Source: a bacterium | Lineage (GTDB): Bacteria; Bacillota; Clostridia; Oscillospirales; Acutalibacteraceae | Direction of reading: 5' to 3' | DNA length: 11,928 nt | Assembly (NCBI GenBank): GCA_020625635.1 | Contig: JAHLBL010000033.1 | Coordinates: 1-11,928, forward strand | In this document: piece after piece, positions 1 through 7,297 of the stretch | Numbering within the stretch: the first letter of the stretch is position 1 | Layout: every line of letters begins with the position of its first letter | Notes under the pieces: model-generated | Database searches by the model: none | The model's input: only the letters and a program-made list of their open reading frames with translations | What the model was told of the DNA's origin: nothing | Made by a program: the position numbers and the translations under genes

Positions 1-1590
1 GGAAAAAAGGTTCACACCCGTTTTCCGCCCGAGCCGAACGGCTACCTGCATATCGGTCACGCCAAGGCGATTTTCGTTGACTTCGGCACTGCCGAGAAGT
101 ACAAGGGACTTTGCAACCTCCGTATGGACGACACCAACCCCACCAAGGAGGACGTTGAGTACGTCGACGCGATCAAGGAGGATATAAGCTGGCTCGGCTT
201 TGACTGGGGCGACAGGTTCTACTACGCCTCCGATTACTTTGAGCAGATGTACGGCTACGCAGTCGAGCTGATCGAGAAGGGGCTCGCTTATGTCTGTGAG
301 CTCAGCGGTGAGCAGATGCGCGAGTACCGCGGCGACTTGAAAACTCCCGCAAAAAGCCCCTACCGCGACCGTCCCGTAAGCGAAAGCCTCGACCTTTTCA
401 GGAGGATGAGAGCGGGCGAGTTTCCCGACGGAGCTATGACGCTTCGCGCGAAAATCGACCTCGCGTCGGGCAACTTCAATATGCGCGACCCCGTGATCTA
501 CCGCATAAACCATATGCACCATCACCGCACGGGCGATAAGTGGTGCATCTATCCCATGTATGATTTCGCGCACCCGATCGAGGACGTTATCGAGGGCATA
601 ACGCACTCGCTGTGTACCCTCGAGTTTGAGGCTCACCGTCCGCTTTACGACTGGGTCGTTGAGAATATCTCCGCCGAGGGAAAGCCGCGCCAGATCGAGT
701 TCGCGCGTCTCGGTATCAATCACACCGTAATGAGCAAGAGAAAGCTCCGCCGTCTTGTCGAGGAGAATTTCGTCAGCGGCTGGGATGACCCGAGAATGCC
801 CACGATCTGCGGACTCCGCCGCCGCGGCTACACGCCGAAGGCGATCCGAAGCTTCACCGACCAGATCGGCGTTTCAAAGGTCAATTCCACCGTTGAGTAC
901 GGTTTCCTTGAGCACTGCCTGCGCGACGACCTCAACGAGACCGCCGCCAGAGCTATGGCTGTGCTCGACCCCGTGAAGCTCGTTATCACAAACTATCCCG
1001 AGGACAAGACCGAGGAGTTTGAGGTTGAGAACCATCCCAACCACCCCGAGATGGGAACCCGCACGGTTACGTTCTCGCGCGAGCTGTATATCGAGGCGAC
1101 TGACTTTATGGAGGAGCCGTTCAAGAAGTACCAGCGCCTTTACCCCGGCAACGAGGTGCGTATAAAAAGCGCGTATATCGTGAAATGCACGGGCTGCAAG
1201 AAGGACGACGACGGAAATGTTACTGAGGTTTATGCCGAGTACGACCCCGAGACACGCGGCGGAAATACCCCCGACGGCAGAAAGGTACGCGGAACGATTC
1301 ACTGGGTAAGCGCGTCCGACTGCATTGACGCCGAGGTACGCCTCTACGACAACCTCTTTTCCGTTGCAGAGCCCGAGGCGTGCGAGGGAGATTTTACCGA
1401 CTATATCAACCCCGAATCACTCGTTGTCCTAAAGGGCTGCAAGCTCGAGAAGTTCCTCGCGAACGCAAAGCCCGAGGAGCGTTTCCAGTTTATGCGTCAG
1501 GGCTACTTCTGTGTTGATTCCGGGGACAGCACACCCGAAGCTCCCGTATTCAACCGCAGCGTAGGTCTTAAAGACAGCTTTAAAAAATAA
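1..1590 (+). CDS. glnS: Glutaminyl-tRNA synthetase (5' end outside window)
   Basis: This class I aminoacyl-tRNA synthetase charges tRNA-Gln with glutamine in the cytoplasm. The frame is open from base 1, so the ATG at 124 is internal. The class I HIGH motif (PNGYLHIGHAK) is at visible residues 17-20, and the KMSKS-equivalent VMSKRKL begins at about residue 243. Segments such as DDTNPTKEDVEYV, YRDR, RAKID, MRDPVIYRI, GDKWCIYPMYDF and GLRRRGYT match GlnRS rather than GluRS. The C-terminal half is the two-barrel anticodon-binding region (GRKVRGTIHWVSA, INPESLVV, PVFNRSVGLKD). From memory of E. coli GlnRS, whose HIGH motif is near residue 40, only about 23 residues are missing, for a total near 552. 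It includes a CTGC cysteine pair in the anticodon-binding half. No clear intrinsic terminator follows. Identification is very secure. Confidence 0.97.
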   Translation, partial: GKKVHTRFPPEPNGYLHIGHAKAIFVDFGTAEKYKGLCNLRMDDTNPTKEDVEYVDAIKEDISWLGFDWGDRFYYASDYFEQMYGYAVELIEKGLAYVCELSGEQMREYRGDLKTPAKSPYRDRPVSESLDLFRRMRAGEFPDGAMTLRAKIDLASGNFNMRDPVIYRINHMHHHRTGDKWCIYPMYDFAHPIEDVIEGITHSLCTLEFEAHRPLYDWVVENISAEGKPRQIEFARLGINHTVMSKRKLRRLVEENFVSGWDDPRMPTICGLRRRGYTPKAIRSFTDQIGVSKVNSTVEYGFLEHCLRDDLNETAARAMAVLDPVKLVITNYPEDKTEEFEVENHPNHPEMGTRTVTFSRELYIEATDFMEEPFKKYQRLYPGNEVRIKSAYIVKCTGCKKDDDGNVTEVYAEYDPETRGGNTPDGRKVRGTIHWVSASDCIDAEVRLYDNLFSVAEPEACEGDFTDYINPESLVVLKGCKLEKFLANAKPEERFQFMRQGYFCVDSGDSTPEAPVFNRSVGLKDSFKK

Positions 1591-1594
1591 GAAA

Positions 1595-1623
1595 TCGCGC
1601 TCGGCGTATAGCTGAGCGTACGA
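1595..1623 (+). other. Imperfect stem-loop between glnS and the next gene
   Basis: CGCTC at 1598-1602 pairs with GAGCG at 1614-1618. The stem continues inward through a G-U and two G-C pairs to a 5-nt GTATA loop, and an outer TCG/CGA pairing leaves a two-base bulge. No T-run follows, so it is at best a weak terminator or an mRNA-stability structure. A second tiny hairpin (TCGG-TTTA-CCGA, 1633-1644) abuts the Shine-Dalgarno of the next gene. Confidence 0.4.
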
Positions 1624-1645
1624 TAAATACCATCGGTTTACCGAG

Positions 1646-1651
1646 AGGAGG
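1646..1651 (+). promoter_or_regulatory. Ribosome binding site AGGAGG for the CBM/Ig/FN3 protein
   Basis: A perfect AGGAGG sits 6 nt before the ATG at 1658. It fixes the start of the secreted protein and places the signal peptide at the N-terminus. I found no convincing sigma-A promoter in the 67-nt gap after glnS, so readthrough from glnS is possible. Confidence 0.85.
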
Positions 1652-1657
1652 ATTGTT

Positions 1658-2938
1658 ATGAAGAAAATATTATGTATTGTTCTTGCGGCAGGTCTGCTGC
1701 TCTGCTCCATGGTGCTCGCGCCTGTTTCGGCAGCGGCTGAGGACGGACAGTTCGTTTACTTCGACGCCGCCAAGTGGGGCGAAAGAGTTAAGACAGTATA
1801 CTGTCACATCTGGCAGAGAGGCGGAGACTCGTTCTTCGGCTGGCAGTCTAAGGCTGAGGCATGCACAAAACAGACGGGCTCAATCTGGCAGTATGACCTT
1901 TCCAAGCTCGACAGCTCGACATATGTTGAGGGCGGTATCCGGCCCGACAAGGACTACTGCATTATTTTTTGCTCCGACACAGGCGCTCAGACATATGACC
2001 AGACCTTTGGTACCGCCTGTATCGGCGACACGGCTGTGATAACCGACAATATGCTCGAGAATGCCGTAGACTCCGAAAAAACAGGTTACGAGAGCGTCTG
2101 GACTACGAACAGCTATTTATACGGTCCGCACCTTGCGCTTACCTCGGTGGGCAATGTTGTCGGCACTGTGCTCTGCCCTCACGAGAGTGGAGCCCATGTT
2201 ATCGGCGACTGGCTCCCTACCTACTACGAAAGCGAGTACGTTGACGCTGTTGAGGCTCTCGCGAACGCGCTTCCGAAGTTCGGCGTCAAGGATATAAACG
2301 AGGTTTTCAATTATATTAAGTCAAAGAAAACGGGCGAGGACGAGGATGCCATGAAGAAGATCCTCGAGGAGGCTTACGCCAGAGCGTATCCCGACGAGAG
2401 CAGGCAGACTATCGACCATACCGCAAAACGCGCGGCAAAAATCACCGCCAAATCCTTCACCAAGACCTTCGGCGCGAAGCCGTTTAAGCTCAATGCAAAG
2501 ACTACGAGCAAAGGCAATCTCAGCTACACCTCCGACAACAAAAAGGTCGCTGTGGTTTCCTCAAAGGGACTGGTAACGCTTAAGGGCGCGGGGACTGCGC
2601 ATATTACGATCAAGTCCTCTGCAACCTCAAAGTACACCGCGGCAAAAAAGAAAATCACGATTAAGGTAAAGCTTGCCGACATCAAGAGCATCACCGCCGA
2701 CGCGGACTACTACGGAAAGCTTTACGTTGTCCATACACGAATCAAGGGCGCGTCGGGCTACAACGTCAGGCTGTCAAAGAGCGGAACGCTTATTGAGAAG
2801 AACGTGAAGTCGAACGGCTCGTTCAAGCTCATCGGATTAAAAGCGGGAAGCTGGACTCTGAAAATCCGCCCCTACGCAAAGACGAAGGGCAAGACGGTAG
2901 TCGGTAAATGGAAAGCCGTTAAATTCAAGGTTTACTGA
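1658..2938 (+). CDS. Secreted protein: CBM26-like module, Big_2-like Ig domain, FN3-like domain
   Basis: This 426-residue exported protein has no recognisable catalytic domain. A signal peptide covers about residues 1-27 (Lys-Lys, a hydrophobic core, then an APVSAAA cleavage region). Residues 30-130 begin YFDAAKWGERVKTVYCHIW and resemble starch-binding modules of the CBM26 type, with aromatic residues at YF, W40, W52 and W62. Residues about 130-250 are mixed and unassigned. Residues about 256-338 look like a bacterial Ig-like Big_2 domain (FGAKPFKLNA, YTSDNKKVAVVSSKGLVTLKGAGTAHITI). Residues 340-426 look like an FN3-type beta-sandwich. The C-terminal half is very Lys-rich. There is no LPXTG sorting signal, dockerin or transmembrane anchor, so it is probably released or held to the wall by charge. 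The role is inferred as surface binding of glycan, perhaps with the secreted phosphatase downstream. The domain calls are by eye. Confidence 0.85.
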   Translation: MKKILCIVLAAGLLLCSMVLAPVSAAAEDGQFVYFDAAKWGERVKTVYCHIWQRGGDSFFGWQSKAEACTKQTGSIWQYDLSKLDSSTYVEGGIRPDKDYCIIFCSDTGAQTYDQTFGTACIGDTAVITDNMLENAVDSEKTGYESVWTTNSYLYGPHLALTSVGNVVGTVLCPHESGAHVIGDWLPTYYESEYVDAVEALANALPKFGVKDINEVFNYIKSKKTGEDEDAMKKILEEAYARAYPDESRQTIDHTAKRAAKITAKSFTKTFGAKPFKLNAKTTSKGNLSYTSDNKKVAVVSSKGLVTLKGAGTAHITIKSSATSKYTAAKKKITIKVKLADIKSITADADYYGKLYVVHTRIKGASGYNVRLSKSGTLIEKNVKSNGSFKLIGLKAGSWTLKIRPYAKTKGKTVVGKWKAVKFKVY

Positions 2939-2966
2939 TTCGATTCAGAATTGCATAAAAACTGTT

Positions 2967-2998
2967 GCGGGACAGCTCGTATTTAGGAGCTGTCCCGC
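2967..2998 (+). terminator. Perfect 12-bp hairpin between the two secreted genes
   Basis: GCGGGACAGCTC (2967-2978) pairs perfectly with GAGCTGTCCCGC (2987-2998) around an 8-nt loop, 28 nt after the upstream stop codon. Only GTTTC follows, so termination would be leaky. The stem ends 5 nt before the AGGAGAG ribosome binding site of the next gene, so it could also act as an mRNA processing or stability element within a two-gene transcript. Confidence 0.6.
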
Positions 2999-3015
2999 GT
3001 TTCAGGAGAGTGCTT

Positions 3016-4110
3016 ATGAAACTTAAAACAGCGGCGAAAACCGCCGCCGTCGGCTTAGTCGCCGCCGCGCTGATTCTGTGTGAAGCGCCGACCTTCGCGA
3101 AAAAACCGAAATATGAGATCACTCTGAAATCTCCCTCCAAGTCCGAGGTCGTAAATATCACCAACGAGAATGTTATGTTCTGGTGGGATGAATACGAGAA
3201 ATACTCCTCCGCCGAGAATTTTGAGCTCGAGGAGCTGACGACTCCCTCGCCCGTAAAGCTGAAATGGAAGGGGAAAAAGGGTTATACCTATAAGGTGAGC
3301 CTGTCCGTCAGCCCGAAGTTCAGGGACAAAGCCGTATACAAAACGAAGAAAAACAGCGTTAAGCTTTATAACCTGCTCAGAAGCACGAGGTATTACTGGA
3401 AGGTCACGGGCAAAAAGGGGAAGAAAACTATCATTTCAAAAACCCGAAGCTTCAGGACAAAGGACATAGCCCGTGTGATCGGCGCCTCCTGCGTATATAA
3501 CGCGAGGGATATCGGAGGCTACCCGACAGCCGACGGAGGACGCACATTGCAGGGCAGGGTTTACCGCTCAGCCGAGCTGGACGACATCGACGGCGAGGGA
3601 ATCAAAACCCTGAAAAAGAAGCTTAAAATAAAAACTGACCTCGACCTCAGACAGGAGGGCGAGGGAACGGCGGGTACACGATCCCCCGTTTTTGATAATT
3701 ATATCCACAACAAGGGAACGTCGTATTTAAAAATCTTTGAGAACGACGACAGCCGCGTGCGTTTCATAAACGCGCTGAGGGTGTTCGCGGACAGCAGGAA
3801 CTACCCCATACTCGTCCACTGCGTCTACGGCAGAGACCGCACGGGAACGCTCGTTTTTGTGCTGAACGGACTGCTCGGAGTGAGCAGGAAAAATCTCTAC
3901 CGCGACTACGAGCTGTCGTTTCTGACCTGTAAAGGCAGCACAAAGGCGCGTAAATATATCGAACAGTTTGACGCTCTTTACAAGACGATGAGATCGTATA
4001 TGGACAAAAACGAGTCGCTGTCTGATAATATCAGGTGCTATCTGCTCGATTCGGGTATGACCGAGGAGGAGATCGAGAGCATAAAAAGCAATCTGTTGAA
4101 GTCGAAATAA
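3016..4110 (+). CDS. Secreted protein tyrosine phosphatase with N-terminal FN3-like module
   Basis: This 364-residue protein is predicted to be exported and to hydrolyse phosphotyrosine or a related phosphomonoester outside the cell. I chose the ATG at 3016 because AGGAGAG lies 5 nt upstream and a signal peptide follows (about residues 1-28, ending APTFA). An upstream in-frame TTG at 2965 would read through the hairpin and is rejected. Residues about 75-148 form an FN3/Ig-like sandwich (VKLKWKGKKGYTYKV, LRSTRYYWKV). Residues 158-364 match the tyrosine phosphatase family Y_phosphatase3 (PF13350): NARDIGGYPTADGGR, GRVYRSAEL, DLDLRQEGE and the P-loop HCVYGRDRTG, with catalytic Cys269 and phosphate-binding Arg275. 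All signature residues are present, so it should be active. The substrate is unknown; MptpB and LipA of pathogens share the fold and P-loop style. The gene pairs with the preceding CBM/Ig/FN3 gene and converges on the HAD gene. Confidence 0.9.
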   Translation: MKLKTAAKTAAVGLVAAALILCEAPTFAKKPKYEITLKSPSKSEVVNITNENVMFWWDEYEKYSSAENFELEELTTPSPVKLKWKGKKGYTYKVSLSVSPKFRDKAVYKTKKNSVKLYNLLRSTRYYWKVTGKKGKKTIISKTRSFRTKDIARVIGASCVYNARDIGGYPTADGGRTLQGRVYRSAELDDIDGEGIKTLKKKLKIKTDLDLRQEGEGTAGTRSPVFDNYIHNKGTSYLKIFENDDSRVRFINALRVFADSRNYPILVHCVYGRDRTGTLVFVLNGLLGVSRKNLYRDYELSFLTCKGSTKARKYIEQFDALYKTMRSYMDKNESLSDNIRCYLLDSGMTEEEIESIKSNLLKSK

Positions 4111-4120
4111 TAAGGAAAAA

Positions 4121-4147
4121 ACGGGCGGTTCGCTGTGAACCGCCCGT
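4121..4147 (-). terminator. Strong intrinsic terminator for the minus-strand mur operon; shared with the phosphatase gene
   Basis: An 11-bp perfect stem (ACGGGCGGTTC at 4121-4131 with its complement at 4137-4147) has a 5-nt loop. It lies between the convergent stops at 4110 and 4152. Read on the minus strand it is followed by an unbroken T run and starts 4 nt after the HAD stop codon, a classic Rho-independent terminator. On the plus strand only TTAAAT follows, so it is weaker for the phosphatase gene. Confidence 0.88.
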
Positions 4148-4151
4148 TAAA

Positions 4152-4802
4152 TCATTCTATTAAGCTTATAACATCAAAAAGGCTTGCGCATACAGCGCGG
4201 CACATCGGCTTTATCTCGTCGGTCGGGGGGATGAGGTCGGGTACCATGATTGGTATAAGTCCCGCGGCGAAGGCGGATTTTATTCCGTTTATGCTGTCCT
4301 CGAGAGCGACGCATTCGGCGGGCTCAAGCCCGAGCTTTTCGGCTGATTTTCTGAACGGCTCAGGGTGAGGCTTGCCGTTTTTTACGTCCTCCGCGCATAC
4401 GAGCTCGTCGAAATACGGCAGAGCGCCCGCGATTCTCAGCGTCCTTTCGGCGCTGCAAAACGTCGTCGAGGTGCACACGGCGGTTTTTATTCCGAGAGCT
4501 TTCAGGTGTCTGAGCAGCCCGAACAGCCCGTCCTTGATCGGCACGCCGTGCTTGTCGGTATAGCCTATATACGCCTCGCGGCACTTTACGCGGAACGCGG
4601 CACAGTCAAAACCGTCTCCGAACCTGTCCCTGAAAAACGATTCCAGATCGGCGGTGCGCTTGCCGACGGTGAGCTTGTATTCGTCGAGGGACAATCCGCT
4701 CAGCCCCATAGCGTCAAGAACTCCGCACTGCAGCTTATAGGTGAGGTTTTCGGTGTCGAACATCAGCCCGTCCATATCAAAGACGACGCCCTTTACATTC
4801 AT
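4152..4802 (-). CDS. HAD-superfamily phosphatase, beta-phosphoglucomutase-like
   Basis: This 216-residue cytosolic subfamily IA HAD enzyme is predicted to hydrolyse or transfer phosphate on a small metabolite. Motif I is VVFDMDGLMFDTE, with nucleophile Asp9 and acid/base Asp11. Motif II is around CTST (110-113), motif III is Lys144 in NGKPHPEP, and motif IV is ALEDSINGI with Glu168 and Asp169. A helical cap lies between motifs I and II. The open frame extends upstream to 4937, but that part is murF read out of frame. The ATG at 4802 overlaps the murF stop as ATGA, with GAGGG just upstream, implying translational coupling. That coupling suggests a role alongside cell-wall precursor synthesis, for example sugar-phosphate or phosphoglycolate clean-up, but the substrate cannot be read from sequence. 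It is the last gene of its transcript. Confidence 0.92.
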   Translation of the reverse strand: MNVKGVVFDMDGLMFDTENLTYKLQCGVLDAMGLSGLSLDEYKLTVGKRTADLESFFRDRFGDGFDCAAFRVKCREAYIGYTDKHGVPIKDGLFGLLRHLKALGIKTAVCTSTTFCSAERTLRIAGALPYFDELVCAEDVKNGKPHPEPFRKSAEKLGLEPAECVALEDSINGIKSAFAAGLIPIMVPDLIPPTDEIKPMCRAVCASLFDVISLIE

Positions 4803-6142
4803 TTCAGCGCCCTCAGAGCTTCGGTGATTTTCTCGAATTCCATACTGTGGCTTGCCTTTACGAGGACGATGTCGTCCCTCTTTAAGTATTTCGGGAGCGC
4901 GGCGATAAGCTCCTCCTTGGTGTCGAAGTGGTCGCACTGAGCGCCCTCGGCGAGCGACTTAGCGAGCGGACCTACCGCAAGAACGAGGTCGCACTGCTTA
5001 GCGTATTCGCCGACCTCAAAGTGAAGCTTCAGCTCGTTTTCACCAAGCTCCTTCATATCTCCGAGAATGGCGACCTTCCTGCCCTCGAAGTTCATCAGCG
5101 TGTCTATCGACGCCTTTACCGAGGTGGGGTTGGCGTTGTAGCAGTCGTCGATCACGCGCAGGCTGCCAGTGTCGATGAGATTCGCGCGGCTTCCGACCGT
5201 CTTGTAGGCGGATATGCCTATGCGGATCTCCTCCTCGGTAAGCCCGAGCAGCTCGCCCACAGCCATAGCCGCGAGCGCGTTCGAGACCATATATGTACCG
5301 ATCGCGGGGATGTTGACGGAGAGGCGCTCCTCGCCGTGCACAAGCTCCGCGTGGATCCCGAGGATTCCGTTGTTGTCTATGTTTTCGGCGGTGTATTCGC
5401 CGCTGTTAAGTCCGTAGAAAATCGGGAAGCTGCCCTTTACGCCCTGAACCTGAGCCAGCTTGTCGTCGTCGCAGTTGAGCACGACGCGTCCGCCGTCGCG
5501 CAGGTTCTTGAACATCTCGGTTTTAGCGCGGAAAACGCCGTCGCGGTCGCCGAGATTTTCGAGGTGACATTCGCCGATAATCGTTATAACCTCGATCGTC
5601 GGCTGAACCATTTCGGAAAGGCGCGTCATTTCGTCGAAGCCCGAAATACCCATTTCGATAACGGCAGCCTCGGTGGTGTCGTCCATTCCGAACAGCGTCA
5701 GCGGAACGCCGAGCTCGTTGTTGAGGTTGCCCTGAGTTTTATGTACCTTATATTTCTGAGAGAGCACTGAGGCTATCATCTCTTTGGTAGAGGTCTTTCC
5801 GACGCTGCCGCTTATTCCGACGATCGGAATATCGAACATCTCGCGGTAAGCCTTCGCTATCTTCTTTACTGCCGCGAGCGTATCGTCAACGAGAATGTAC
5901 GGCTTCCATGCGAACTCGGGAGCCTTCTCGCACAGCGCGCAGACCGCGCCGTCGGCGTAGCATTTGCCGATAAAGTCGTGACCGTCAACGCGCGCGCCCT
6001 TGATCGCGAGGAAGAGCGAATTTTCCTTTATGCTGCGGCTGTCACGCTCGATGGAGCTGACGGGGGTGTCGATAAGCGCCTCGTCGCCGACATATTTGCC
6101 GCCGCACGCCTGAGCGATTTGTCTGAGTGTAAAGTGTTTCAT
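4799..6142 (-). CDS. murF: UDP-N-acetylmuramoyl-tripeptide--D-alanyl-D-alanine ligase
   Basis: MurF adds D-Ala-D-Ala to UDP-MurNAc-tripeptide using ATP, the last cytoplasmic step of peptidoglycan stem-peptide assembly. The length of 447 residues is normal for the family. Residues 1-90 are the substrate-binding N-domain (SIERDSRSIKENSLFLAIKG). The ATP-binding P-loop GSVGKTST is at 112-119. Other Mur ligase motifs are GNLNNELGVPLTL, IEMGIS (162-167), HLENLGDRDG, and AKTE (206-209), which holds the expected carbamylated Lys. The C-domain carries DDCYNANPTS (332-341) and ILGDMKELG. The ATG at 6142 has AAAGGAG seven nt upstream. It lies 100 nt downstream of ddl, whose product is its co-substrate, and overlaps the HAD gene by 4 nt. 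A possible weak internal promoter precedes it. Confidence 0.97.
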   Translation of the reverse strand: MKHFTLRQIAQACGGKYVGDEALIDTPVSSIERDSRSIKENSLFLAIKGARVDGHDFIGKCYADGAVCALCEKAPEFAWKPYILVDDTLAAVKKIAKAYREMFDIPIVGISGSVGKTSTKEMIASVLSQKYKVHKTQGNLNNELGVPLTLFGMDDTTEAAVIEMGISGFDEMTRLSEMVQPTIEVITIIGECHLENLGDRDGVFRAKTEMFKNLRDGGRVVLNCDDDKLAQVQGVKGSFPIFYGLNSGEYTAENIDNNGILGIHAELVHGEERLSVNIPAIGTYMVSNALAAMAVGELLGLTEEEIRIGISAYKTVGSRANLIDTGSLRVIDDCYNANPTSVKASIDTLMNFEGRKVAILGDMKELGENELKLHFEVGEYAKQCDLVLAVGPLAKSLAEGAQCDHFDTKEELIAALPKYLKRDDIVLVKASHSMEFEKITEALRALK

Positions 6143-6165
6143 TCTTACGCTCCTTTATATTTAAC

Positions 6166-6171
6166 ATTATA
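6166..6171 (-). promoter_or_regulatory. Possible internal -10 element upstream of murF
   Basis: The minus strand carries a perfect TATAAT here, placed so that a transcript would begin just before the AAAGGAG of murF. No hexamer at 16-18 nt upstream resembles TTGACA, and there is no TG extension. It is therefore a weak candidate for extra murF expression independent of ddl. Confidence 0.3.
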
Positions 6172-6242
6172 AGAAACTGCTTGATCCTGCCGTTTTTCAC
6201 GGTTAGTGTTATTTACACAGTTATTATTGGCGGGAGGGAGCG

Positions 6243-7280
6243 CTAACCGCGCGTTTTTTTAAGCGAAAGCTCCACAATTTTCTCGCAGAGCGTGGGATAA
6301 TCTATGCCGAGTACAGCCGCCTCCTGCGGGAGCAGGCTCGTGGGCGTCATTCCCGGGAGGGTGTTCGCCTCAAGACAGTAAGCGTCGTCGTTCTTATCGA
6401 GGATAAAGTCCACTCTCGCGTAGGCGTTGAGGTGAAGCACGTTGAATACCTCCCACGCGCTGTCGCGCAGAATCTTGTCCTGCGCCTCGGTTATTTTAGC
6501 GGGGCATTCCTCGATGGTGAGACCCGCCTGATATTTAGCCTTGTAGTCGTAGAAGCCCGTCGTGGGGATGATTTCGATAGGCGGCAGAACCTTGTCGCCC
6601 AGCACGCCTACGGAGAACTCGCGTCCGCTGATGAACTCCTCGACAACGATCTCGTCCTCATAGGAGAACGCGTCCTCGACAGCCGCGCTGAACTCTGCGC
6701 GGTCGTTAGCCTTCGCGATACCGACGCTACTGCCGCCCGAGCAGGGCTTTATTACGCAGGGGAAGCTGTCCCAGCTGTCGGTGTTCTCGCCGCGCTTGAA
6801 TATCTCGCCGCGGGCGACGCGTACCTTGTGCTGTTCGAGAAGCGCTCTCGTGATGCCCTTGTCCATAGCGAGAGCCGCGCCGAGGTAATTCGCGCCCGTG
6901 TACTTTATTCCGAGCATATCGAACGCTGCCTGGAGCTGACCGTTCTCGCCCTCGCCGCCGTGAAGCGCGAAGAAGGTTATGTCTGCTGCGCGGCAGATCT
7001 CAACGACATTCGGACCGAGGAAGCTCGAGCTCTTGTCGGAGCGCATCTCCCTGACTTTTTTGAGGTCGGGGACAAACTCGGTAACGCCGTTGTTCGTAAC
7101 GAGGTCGGCGTTCTCCGCGAACAGCTTATCCGTATCCTCATCTGTTTCACAGCCCATAAAAACGTCGATGAATACGACGTTGTGTCCTTTACTTCTTAAT
7201 GCGGCGGAGATTCTCGCGCCCGATGAAATCGCTACGTCTCTCTCGGTGCTGAGACCGCCTGTAAGTACTGCTATTTTCAC
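6243..7280 (-). CDS. ddl: D-alanine--D-alanine ligase
   Basis: This 345-residue ATP-grasp ligase joins two D-Ala molecules for the peptidoglycan stem peptide. The N-terminal GGLSTERDVAISSG carries the catalytic Glu13. Further motifs are ALHGGEGENGQLQ, YTGANYLGAALAMDK, the ATP-grasp loop CSGGSSVGI (180-188), VVEEFISGREFSV, and the metal-binding end LEANTLPGMTPTSLLPQ. The segment FYDYKAKY (243-250) ends in the Lys-Tyr pair of true D-Ala:D-Ala ligases. Van-type D-lactate ligases have other residues there, so the product should be ordinary D-Ala-D-Ala. The start codon is GTG (7280-7278), supported by AAAGGAT about 10 nt upstream. Only 17 nt separate it from the YjbQ stop, and murF follows on the same strand, so it is operonic. 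Confidence 0.97.
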   Translation of the reverse strand: MKIAVLTGGLSTERDVAISSGARISAALRSKGHNVVFIDVFMGCETDEDTDKLFAENADLVTNNGVTEFVPDLKKVREMRSDKSSSFLGPNVVEICRAADITFFALHGGEGENGQLQAAFDMLGIKYTGANYLGAALAMDKGITRALLEQHKVRVARGEIFKRGENTDSWDSFPCVIKPCSGGSSVGIAKANDRAEFSAAVEDAFSYEDEIVVEEFISGREFSVGVLGDKVLPPIEIIPTTGFYDYKAKYQAGLTIEECPAKITEAQDKILRDSAWEVFNVLHLNAYARVDFILDKNDDAYCLEANTLPGMTPTSLLPQEAAVLGIDYPTLCEKIVELSLKKTRG

Positions 7281-7297
7281 ACTAATCCCATCCTTTT

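Noticed and set aside
2965..3015. TTG start 17 codons upstream for the tyrosine phosphatase
   Set aside because: It would translate through the 12-bp hairpin, lacks a ribosome binding site and would bury the signal peptide.
4803..4937. 45-residue N-terminal extension of the HAD phosphatase
   Set aside because: The extension is murF sequence in another frame. The true start is the ATG at 4802, within the ATGA overlap.
4928..5770. 280-codon plus-strand open frame antisense to murF
   Set aside because: It lies wholly over the well-supported murF gene, has no family resemblance or good ribosome binding site, and is explained by GC-rich codon bias.
6190..6202. Small CCGT-TTTTC-ACGG hairpin between murF and ddl
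   Set aside because: The stem is only 4 bp and no T run follows on the minus strand. It is too weak to call a terminator or attenuator.
6432..7199. 255-codon plus-strand open frame antisense to ddl
   Set aside because: It is the reverse of a clear D-Ala-D-Ala ligase gene and has no recognisable domain.
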